DNA of 54,495 bases, taken from positions 1 through 54,495 of the forward strand of contig JALHRP010000022.1 in the NCBI GenBank assembly GCA_022841365.1, in the 5' to 3' direction. Numbering within the stretch: position 1 is the stretch's first letter; each line of letters opens with the position of its first letter. Of the stretch, positions 48,211-54,495 are shown piece after piece. This DNA comes from Chitinophagaceae bacterium. Its GTDB lineage: Bacteria; Bacteroidota; Bacteroidia; Chitinophagales; Chitinophagaceae. The translations under genes and the position numbers were made by a program. The notes beneath the pieces were generated by a model. The model was not told the origin of the DNA, did not search any database, and saw only the letters and a program-made list of their open reading frames with translations.

Positions 48211-50781
48211 TTACTTCATCTCCGATCTCTTCTTTTCCAGATAAGCTTTATCCATGGCCAGTTTCTGCACTTCGCTTAACGAAGCAATGTAAATGCTGCG
48301 GCCATGTGTACCCAACACAATTTCATTTTCTCTTTCCTGTATAGCAATATCATGAATGGCCACACGTGGTAATCCGCTCATCCATGCCATCGAGCTTGCA
48401 CCCGCATCAACCGATACATACAATCCATGATCTGTTCCGATGTAGAGAATATTTTCTGCTTTGGGATCTTCTTTAATTACGTTCACCGGTTCGGCAGGCA
48501 AATCCATGCAGATCTGTTTCCAGGTGGTACCATAATCTTCGCTCACAAAAACGTAAGCATTAAAATGATCGTTGCGGTAGCCGTTTAATGAAATATACAC
48601 TCTGCCCTCTTTAAACTTTGATGCAATAACCCGGCTGATGTACAAGCCCTGTACATTCTTTGGAAGCTTGGTGTGCAGGGCTGTCCAGCTGTAGCCGGCA
48701 TCTTTTGTAACATGAACCATTCCATCATCACTACCCGTATAAATGAGTCCAAAACGAAGTGCTGATTCACTGATGGTAACCAATGTACCCCAAGGCACAT
48801 TGCCTTCTTTTCTTCCTCCCGTTAAATCGCCACTGAGACTGGCAGCATTTTCTCCTTTATTAAAACTGCGGTGTAAGCGATTGGTACCAAAGTAAAAAAC
48901 ATCCTGATTGTGTTTCGATAAAAGGATGGGCGACTGCCAGTTAAAACGCAAAGGCTTTTCACCTAACTCATGCATTGGACGAACATTCACTCTGCCCTGA
49001 AACGGTTTTGTTTTATCAATGCGTACATACGATCCAAATTGAGAACCGGTGTACACCGTTGTATTATCTCTTGTATCAACCTGCACCTGCATCCCATCAC
49101 CACCATTGATTGACTTGAATGCATAATTTCCATTGTCGTGCCAGTCGCTGCTTTCTTTGTTATTGGATGGACCAAACCATGAACCGTTATCCTGCAAACC
49201 ACCATACACATTGTAAGGTTTTGCATCATCAACTGCAATGGCATAGAACTGACCAACCGATGGCGAATTGGCTTTGTACCAGTTCTCCCCATCATCATAA
49301 GAAATATTTAACCCACCATCATTTCCATTAATAATGTGTGCATCTTTCTTTGGATTAAACCAGAACACATGATGATCGGAATGTACATTGGGTTTATCAA
49401 TTGTCTTAAAGGTTTTACCTGCGTCCTTACTCATCCAGGCACTTACACCCAACACCACAACTTTATCTGCATTTACCGGCGACACATAAATCTTGGCAAA
49501 ATAATAACCATAGGTGCTGAAAGCCTGCGGCAGTTTATTATTCACCAGTTTCCATGTTTTACCGGCGTCATCGCTGCGGTACACTTCGCAACCTTTAATG
49601 CCTGCATTACTGAACCCATCATCACCTGCATCAAAATAATCCCACAATGCAACGGGTTGAATTTTTCCGCTGTTCACCATTTCTTTTACCACAGCTCCTG
49701 TGTATTTTGCAGGAAACCGCTGACGACGCATAAACGAATCCAGCTTTTTATCATCCAGTGCCATGAACGTTTCTTTGCTCATGGTTTTAAAATCTTTTAA
49801 CTGCATGCTGGTATCGCCTGTTGTTGCCCTTCTTCTGCTTGTATCGGTACTCACATCATAATTATCAATCACTGCATACACAATGTTGGGGTTCTGTGCA
49901 AAAACAGATAACCCAATTCGGCCGAGTTTTTTTCCTTCTGCAAAACCACTGCCGGGTGCTGTTATGAATGTCCATGTATTTCCGCCATCCATACTTTTAT
50001 AAATGCCTGATGAAGGACCGCTTTCTTCAAACGTCCAGCCTCTTCTTGTACGATACCAAACAGCAGCATACAACTCCAATGGATTGTTGGGATTCATTTC
50101 CATTTCTACCGCACCGGTGTTTTCATTTACAAACAAAGTGAGTTTCCATGTTTTACCACCATCGGTTGTTTTATACACTCCACGTTCTTTGTTGGCTGAA
50201 TATAAATGACCCAATGCTGCCACCCATGCGGTGTTAGGATCGGTTGGATGCAATTGAATTTTTCCGATATGATGACTTTCCGGTAAACCGAGATACTCCC
50301 ATGTTTTACCATCATCTGTACTTTTATACACACCGTTGCCGGCATAAGAAGAGCGACTGCTGTTTACTTCACCCGTTCCTACCCAAATTACACGGGCACC
50401 GTTCCACTTAACAGCAATATCACCAATGGTCATTACATCTTCATTATCAAAAATGGGTGTAAACGATTGGCCGTTGTTTTTGCTGTACCACAAACCACCG
50501 CTGGCATAGGCCACATAAAACTCAGTGGGATCATTGGGGTTGATGTCGAAATCGGTTACACGGCCACTCATCACTGTGGGACCTATATTGCGGAACTTGG
50601 TTTCTTTTAACAAAGATTTCTTTTCCAGTTCCTTTCTAACCGTCATTCCTTTTTGTCTTTCTTCTGCCGTTGTTGGCTTGATTTGTGCGTTTGAAGCAAT
50701 GGAAAGCAGCAAAAATGAAAGAAGGAGGATAACTTTGCTGAAACAATTTTTAAAAGTTGCAGCCGTTTTTAATTGGTACAT
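48211..50781 (-). CDS. Exported BNR/Asp-box repeat protein (sortilin/sialidase-like propeller)
   Basis: About 856 residues from MYQLKTAATFKN, with a signal peptide (ILLLSFLLLSIASNAQ). Asp-box units recur: STDDGKTWEYLG, TTDGGKTWKLT, SMDGGNTWTFI, SDDAGKTWKLV, SKDAGKTFKTI, TKDAGYSWTAL and SEDYGTTWKQI. This marks a large beta propeller. Annotated relatives are called glycosyl hydrolases, but catalytic residues are not evident. Extracellular binding or hydrolysis of a polymer is possible. The frame is open to 50904, but the signal peptide fits the later ATG. Confidence 0.85.
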   Translation of the reverse strand: MYQLKTAATFKNCFSKVILLLSFLLLSIASNAQIKPTTAEERQKGMTVRKELEKKSLLKETKFRNIGPTVMSGRVTDFDINPNDPTEFYVAYASGGLWYSKNNGQSFTPIFDNEDVMTIGDIAVKWNGARVIWVGTGEVNSSRSSYAGNGVYKSTDDGKTWEYLGLPESHHIGKIQLHPTDPNTAWVAALGHLYSANKERGVYKTTDGGKTWKLTLFVNENTGAVEMEMNPNNPLELYAAVWYRTRRGWTFEESGPSSGIYKSMDGGNTWTFITAPGSGFAEGKKLGRIGLSVFAQNPNIVYAVIDNYDVSTDTSRRRATTGDTSMQLKDFKTMSKETFMALDDKKLDSFMRRQRFPAKYTGAVVKEMVNSGKIQPVALWDYFDAGDDGFSNAGIKGCEVYRSDDAGKTWKLVNNKLPQAFSTYGYYFAKIYVSPVNADKVVVLGVSAWMSKDAGKTFKTIDKPNVHSDHHVFWFNPKKDAHIINGNDGGLNISYDDGENWYKANSPSVGQFYAIAVDDAKPYNVYGGLQDNGSWFGPSNNKESSDWHDNGNYAFKSINGGDGMQVQVDTRDNTTVYTGSQFGSYVRIDKTKPFQGRVNVRPMHELGEKPLRFNWQSPILLSKHNQDVFYFGTNRLHRSFNKGENAASLSGDLTGGRKEGNVPWGTLVTISESALRFGLIYTGSDDGMVHVTKDAGYSWTALHTKLPKNVQGLYISRVIASKFKEGRVYISLNGYRNDHFNAYVFVSEDYGTTWKQICMDLPAEPVNVIKEDPKAENILYIGTDHGLYVSVDAGASSMAWMSGLPRVAIHDIAIQERENEIVLGTHGRSIYIASLSEVQKLAMDKAYLEKKRSEMK

Positions 50782-50809
50782 CTGTTTTGGTTTTTTAAAT
50801 CTCATGTTT

Positions 50810-51544
50810 ATGAAGCGAAAGAACGCTGTTTCAAACTTACGAATGTTGACCTTAACTGTAGTAGCCCTTGTTCTTTTTTGGATGAGCGGTGAAGCACAGT
50901 GCAAAGACTACAGCATCAGTGTAAAAGGCGATACACTCAACTGCACCGATGTTAAAGGGTTGAAGCAGGGAAAATGGTTGAACCGTTTTGATGAAGTAAG
51001 AGGTGAACCCGGTTTTGAAGAAGAAGGAGAATACAGAAACGGACAAAAAGAAGGACCTTGGAGAGTGTACACACTCCAGGGTGATTTACTGGCTATTGAG
51101 AATTTCCGTTGGGGACATAAACATGGAAAGCAGCAATACTTTAATGCCATGGGCGATATTGTGCGTGAAGAAAGCTGGCTGGCCCGTAATCCGGAAAAGC
51201 CAACTGAAACAGTTGAAGTATTTGACATTAACGATCCGAAGAAAGTATACCTGGTTGAAGTAAAAATGGAAGGGTCCACTACTGCTCATGGTTTATGGAC
51301 CATCTATGAACCGGGCACCGGAAAAATTTTAAGGAAAGAAAATTTTATTCTAGGTAAAATAGATGATGGCAGTGGTACCGCCAACGGCATCTTTAAAAAA
51401 GAAGATGGAACAGATGCAAATAACACTACAGTAAAAAAAGAAGAAACCAAACCAAAAGCCAAACCCAAAGAAGTAGAAGCTTACGAAAAGAAAAATTCCG
51501 GAAAGAAAAAGATTAAGGTAAGAACGGGACAAACGGGGGGATGA
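50810..51544 (+). CDS. Exported MORN-like repeat protein (YwqK-type)
   Basis: About 244 residues from MKRKNAVSN, with signal peptide (MLTLTVVALVLFWMSGEAQ). MORN-type units are seen: GLKQGKWLNRFDEVRGEPGFEEEGEYRNGQKEGPWRVY in two pieces, and GHKHGKQQYFNAMGD. The C-terminal 50 residues are lysine-rich and low-complexity. YwqK-type proteins are widespread in Bacteroidota, function unknown. Its start is about 28 bp from the divergent BNR gene's start, so each promoter lies in the other's coding region or the starts differ. Confidence 0.78.
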   Translation: MKRKNAVSNLRMLTLTVVALVLFWMSGEAQCKDYSISVKGDTLNCTDVKGLKQGKWLNRFDEVRGEPGFEEEGEYRNGQKEGPWRVYTLQGDLLAIENFRWGHKHGKQQYFNAMGDIVREESWLARNPEKPTETVEVFDINDPKKVYLVEVKMEGSTTAHGLWTIYEPGTGKILRKENFILGKIDDGSGTANGIFKKEDGTDANNTTVKKEETKPKAKPKEVEAYEKKNSGKKKIKVRTGQTGG

Positions 51545-51629
51545 AACAGTTTGTAGTTGGTAGTTGGGCGTGTTATTCGGTTGGCCCGGCGAAGCCGGTC
51601 TGAACGATTTTCTAAAATTTGATTAGTAA

Positions 51630-52139
51630 TCACCTGAAAGATAATTCAACTTCGTCTTTCACAATAGCAATCTGTCGACGAATCTTAGAAAACAAAAATG
51701 CTCTTACTCCAATAAAAATAACTACTAACAATAAGTTTACAATAACAGCATTAACTGATGTAAATTTATCTGAACTGACATCACCGTAAATCTTTGATAG
51801 AAAACCTAACCAAAAAAATCCCGTTAGAATCAGCAATGATAGGCTTCTACTTTTAATAATTACAGCCGAATAGCTTTTGTTGTTTTTTTGATGGGTTTGG
51901 ATTACACCTTGAACACAGCCTTTTACAGACCCTGAATCTTGAGTTCGAAATAGTATAAACTCTCTTTCAATATTAAATAAATAGACTCGATTAACATCAT
52001 CTCTTTCTGACATATCAATTCGGGTATCGGTCTCTTTCAAAATTGTTTCCTGATAAATACTTTTTTCAATAGCAAGAATATCCTTGCTGGTGGTTATCTC
52101 AAATTGAGTTTTTGGAAATAAATAGTAAGGAAATTTCAT
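51630..52139 (-). CDS. Hypothetical membrane protein with two transmembrane helices
   Basis: About 169 residues from MKFPYYLFPKTQFEIT. A polar N-terminal half (to about residue 100) is followed by two hydrophobic helices (LSLLILTGFFWLGFLSKI, AVIVNLLLVVIFIGVRAFLF) and a short basic tail. It is A/T-rich compared with pdxJ, which precedes it closely. Function unknown. An upstream ATG at 52163 would overlap pdxJ by 11 bp. Confidence 0.6.
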   Translation of the reverse strand: MKFPYYLFPKTQFEITTSKDILAIEKSIYQETILKETDTRIDMSERDDVNRVYLFNIEREFILFRTQDSGSVKGCVQGVIQTHQKNNKSYSAVIIKSRSLSLLILTGFFWLGFLSKIYGDVSSDKFTSVNAVIVNLLLVVIFIGVRAFLFSKIRRQIAIVKDEVELSFR

Positions 52140-52152
52140 AATTGAGACATCA

Positions 52153-52875
52153 TCACTCCACATTCAACGCCCTCTTATACAACTGCACTGCATTTTCATA
52201 ACCCAGATACAGCGCATCGCAAACCAATGCATGGCCAATGCTTACTTCATCAATCCACGGAATGGTTTTAATTAAGTAGTTGAGGTTTTGCAGATCAAGA
52301 TCATGACCTGCATTTAATCCCATACCAAATGCTCTTACACGCATGGCAGCTGTAAGATAAGCATGTACTGCATCACGGGGATCGGTGTGATAACGTTTGG
52401 CATAAGCTTCGGTGTATAATTCCACCCGATCAGTTCCGGTTTCTGAAGCACCTTCAATCATCCGTACTTCGGGGTCAACAAAAATAGAAACACGGATACC
52501 TTGTTTTTTAAACAGCTCCACCATTTCAATCAAATACTTTTTATTCTGGATAGTATCCCATCCATGATCACTGGTGAGCTGTCCTAATGTATCAGGAACC
52601 AATGTTACCTGTGCAGGTTTTACTTCCAGCACCAGATCAACAAAAGCCTGTTCACGACAGTTGCCTTCAATATTAAATTCGGTGCTGATTACTTTTTTAA
52701 TTTCACGTACATCATCATAACGGATATGCCGTTCATCGGGTCTTGGATGAACAGTAATACCATCTGCACCAAAGCGCTCTGCATCCAATGCTGCTTTAAT
52801 CACATTGGGATTATTACCACCACGACTGTTACGCAGTACCGCAAATTTGTTGATGTTAACGGAAAGTTTGGTCAT
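52153..52875 (-). CDS. pdxJ: Pyridoxine 5'-phosphate synthase
   Basis: 240 residues, normal length, from MTKLSVNINKFAVLRNSRGG. The TIM barrel has family marks GADGITVHPRPDERHIR, VTLVPDTLGQLTSDHGWD, VSIFVDPEV, GLNAGHDLDLQNL and EVSIGHALVCDAL. It condenses 1-deoxyxylulose 5-phosphate with 3-amino-1-hydroxyacetone phosphate in vitamin B6 synthesis. It is followed closely by the small membrane-protein gene. Confidence 0.96.
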   Translation of the reverse strand: MTKLSVNINKFAVLRNSRGGNNPNVIKAALDAERFGADGITVHPRPDERHIRYDDVREIKKVISTEFNIEGNCREQAFVDLVLEVKPAQVTLVPDTLGQLTSDHGWDTIQNKKYLIEMVELFKKQGIRVSIFVDPEVRMIEGASETGTDRVELYTEAYAKRYHTDPRDAVHAYLTAAMRVRAFGMGLNAGHDLDLQNLNYLIKTIPWIDEVSIGHALVCDALYLGYENAVQLYKRALNVE

Positions 52876-52897
52876 GTAGTAAAGATAAGAAGAATAC

Positions 52898-52980
52898 AAA
52901 AGGATCAAGGCTCAAGGAACAAGATTCAAGAAAAACAAAATCAGTTTGCAACTTGTGCCTTGCTGCTTCTTTTTTGTGCC
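52898..52980. repeat. CAAGATTCAAG / GGCACAA low-complexity repeat
   Basis: AGGATCAAGG, CTCAAGGAACAAGATTCAAG, then TTGTGCCTTGCTGC and TTTTTTGTGCC as a loosely mirrored half. It shares CAAGATTCAAG and GGCACAA with 7366-7465 and lies between the SET gene and pdxJ. Confidence 0.6.
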
Positions 52981-53388
52981 TTAAATAAATCCTCTGCAAT
53001 TCTTTGCTCCGCATGTACAAGGCAGTTTCCCATCATGATGTGTTTCTCCATAATCACAAGTCAGCTCCTCTCCTTTTTTAATCATACGCTTACTGTAAAA
53101 CTCTACCTGTCTGTATGCACGACGCATATACGTATTGGGATCGCAGGAATGATTGATGTAAGAAAGTGCATTGCGGTTTACACTTGCATCCAATGCTACG
53201 GGATCGTTATCAAACTCCACCATCAGCAATTCACCGGCATGTTGCTGTTTTACTCTGCGTTGCGCTTCTTTATAACTGATGATTTCACCAGCCATATTGC
53301 CGAGTTTTCGTTTGGCCGGAATTGCTTTTAACGCAAATGCACCCTTGCCTGCAACTTTACTTTTCTTTACTTCAATGGGAAAATTCAT
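52981..53388 (-). CDS. SET-domain protein with post-SET zinc motif
   Basis: 135 residues. SET elements are KGAFALKAIPAKRKL (SET-I start), YINHSCDPNTYMRR (the NHSCDPN core binds SAM) and EELTCDYGETHHDG. The C-terminus CTCGAKNCRG is a post-SET cysteine cluster. These together indicate a lysine methyltransferase fold. In bacteria the substrate is unknown, as histones are absent. It is small and complete. Confidence 0.88.
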   Translation of the reverse strand: MNFPIEVKKSKVAGKGAFALKAIPAKRKLGNMAGEIISYKEAQRRVKQQHAGELLMVEFDNDPVALDASVNRNALSYINHSCDPNTYMRRAYRQVEFYSKRMIKKGEELTCDYGETHHDGKLPCTCGAKNCRGFI

Positions 53389-53450
53389 GACGCAAGTTAA
53401 GGATTAGGGTTGATGGCGTAGGGTGTATGGAACCATCAATCGTAACAAAC

Positions 53451-53541
53451 TACAAAGTCCAAACTCCCAATTCCCAATTCCCAACTCCAAATTCCTTCGT
53501 CAAGGTTTTCTTACTATCAACTACAAACTATCGGCTTCTCA
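53451..53541. repeat. CTCCCAATTCCCAATTCC-type intergenic repeat
   Basis: Quasi-tandem words AACTCCCAATTCCCAATTCCC and CAACTCCAAATTCC fill the 150-bp gap before the SET gene's upstream neighbour. No hairpin or gene was seen. It has the same style as 7366-7465. Confidence 0.55.
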
Positions 53542-54330
53542 CTACAGTTCCATCCATGTATGATCTGCCAGCAATTTAGCTGATGCAACAAACTGTTTAA
53601 ACGGTCCGGCATTACCCCATTCCTGCGGACTGATCATTGAAAGCAAATAACTGTCATCATTTTTTTGATACAGATGATACACATGTCCAATCACCGGACG
53701 GAAATTTAGTTTTGCATCATAGATCATCAGCGATAATTCTTTTCGCTTTACAATTTCCTGTGCCTGCCGTGCAAGCAATTCAATTTGTTGTTTGATCTGG
53801 TCGAGCTGCATATTGGTTTGCTCTTCCATGGCTGTTAACGCCTGGTGACGGATCACTCCTTCTTTTGTTGGACGAATAGCCACACCACTTACACTGGAAG
53901 CATACGGAAGTACACTCATCTGTTTGTGATACACTTCCACATTTTTAAACCGTTTGTAATCGGGCGTAAAACCTTCCTGTGTTATTTTCAACATTCCATT
54001 GGGAAGAATTTCATGCGTGGCAGATAATTTCAATTGCCCGTTGGTTAAGAGTTCAACCACCATCGTTGATGAGTTGGTGATTTCTGCCCGGATCTTTTGT
54101 GCCACTTCTTTATTGGCAAACTCATGCAGCGAAGCATCGGGCACAAAATTGTACGAAGTATAAAACGCTTCGTTTAGGTGGGTGACCCAGTTGATGCTGA
54201 GCGCCAGTTCTGTTCCGTTTTTTACCGACTCTATTTTACAGTTACCGCTTTTGGGTGTTTCGCCAAATTCATAACTGCTTTTTTCCGGAAACAACTGCCA
54301 CGATGCTAAAAAATTATATGCCTGAACCAT
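53542..54330 (-). CDS. DUF2452 family protein
   Basis: 262 residues. The C-terminal 150 residues match DUF2452: LPYASSVSGVAIRPTKEG, AMEEQTNMQLDQIKQQIELLARQAQ, IYDAKLNFRPVIGHVYHLYQK and LLSMISPQEWG. The N-terminal 110 residues are a beta-rich region (SYEFGETPKSGNCKIESV). Function unknown. Cytoplasmic, no signal peptide. Confidence 0.78.
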   Translation of the reverse strand: MVQAYNFLASWQLFPEKSSYEFGETPKSGNCKIESVKNGTELALSINWVTHLNEAFYTSYNFVPDASLHEFANKEVAQKIRAEITNSSTMVVELLTNGQLKLSATHEILPNGMLKITQEGFTPDYKRFKNVEVYHKQMSVLPYASSVSGVAIRPTKEGVIRHQALTAMEEQTNMQLDQIKQQIELLARQAQEIVKRKELSLMIYDAKLNFRPVIGHVYHLYQKNDDSYLLSMISPQEWGNAGPFKQFVASAKLLADHTWMEL

Positions 54331-54361
54331 AGTTTGTTTTTTAATAACCTCATCCTCGTAT

Positions 54362-54380
54362 CCTTCTCCAAAAGAGAAGG
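54362..54380. repeat. Short hairpin CCTTCTC-CAAAA-GAGAAGG
   Basis: A 7-bp stem just after the partial gene at the window end. It resembles shorter members of the hairpin repeat family, without the long C-runs. Confidence 0.45.
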
Positions 54381-54383
54381 ACG

Positions 54384-54494
54384 CTACATCGGTATTACTC
54401 TAAACTTCAAATCTTCCACTTCATCATAGAGCAATAACTGAAGCAAATGTACCAACGAAGGAAAATTGAAAACAGTTTCGTCAGTTGATTGTTT
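54384..54494 (-). CDS. C-terminal fragment of an unidentified protein at the window edge
   Basis: 37 codons ending in TAG at 54384-54386 are open from the window edge: FNFPSLVHLLQLLLYDEVED then LKFRVIPM. Charged and hydrophobic pattern looks like a real C-terminus. The gene begins outside the window. Function unknown. Confidence 0.5.
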   Translation of the reverse strand, partial: KQSTDETVFNFPSLVHLLQLLLYDEVEDLKFRVIPM

Positions 54495-54495
54495 A

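Overview
The window looks like chromosomal DNA from a member of the Bacteroidota, most likely the Chitinophagaceae. This rests on protein character (DUF6268, PorT-like barrels, DUF2911, DUF2452, DUF2147, BNR-repeat proteins), on -7 promoter boxes of the TAnnTTTG type, on starts that do not depend on strong Shine-Dalgarno sites, and on small dispersed repeats of Bacteroidota style. No rRNA, CRISPR, plasmid or phage signature was seen. The assignment is inference from sequence only.

Layout. 1-12.5 kb: dipeptide epimerase, a DPE2-type 4-alpha-glucanotransferase, tRNA-Ser, a MutS2 without an Smr domain, lipoprotein MsrA, a family-5 solute-binding lipoprotein, an M1 aminopeptidase and a Wzx/MATE-type flippase. 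12.5-23.7 kb: a minus-strand amino-acid block with hisH and hisA (a DUF559 element lies between them) and then the trp operon, transcribed trpE-trpG-trpD-trpC-trpF-trpF-(hypothetical)-trpB-trpA. It is headed by a leader-peptide attenuator with three consecutive Trp codons. 23.7-34 kb: DUF2147, a DUF6268 barrel, an exonuclease/GIY-YIG nuclease, a 34-residue membrane protein, valS, a secreted protein, a large outer-membrane HExxH/propeller/barrel protein and PrsW. 34-42.7 kb: Lrp regulator divergent from sahH, a Tat-exported protein, a cyclophilin-type PPIase, hypotheticals and tex. 42.7-54.5 kb: PorT-like barrel, GT-C type membrane protein, a secreted actin-fold protein, DUF2911, a BNR-repeat protein, a MORN-like protein, pdxJ, a SET-domain protein and a DUF2452 protein.

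The most interesting signal is a family of short G/C-run hairpins (core CCCCTAAAGGGG or CCCCTGAAGGGG plus a second run of C). They are concentrated in the his/trp block. They do not only lie between genes: they run in frame into coding regions. They lengthen the N-termini of HisA, HisH, TrpA and TrpF, sit inside TrpE, HisH and ValS, and supply the last residues or stop codons of TrpE, HisH and the flippase. One inverted pair of these hairpins brackets a DUF559 (Vsr-like) nuclease gene between hisH and hisA. The HisA start codon lies inside that element, and only one TGA separates the DUF559 and HisA reading frames. A second inverted pair without a gene (about 70 bp, MITE-like) sits between the trp attenuator and trpE. 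Together these suggest an unrecognised mobile unit: a DUF559 nuclease with hairpin ends, and many solo or paired non-coding derivatives. Other repeat families (TCCAAAATCC-like and GACCACGGACCAC-like) have likewise entered trpG and valS.
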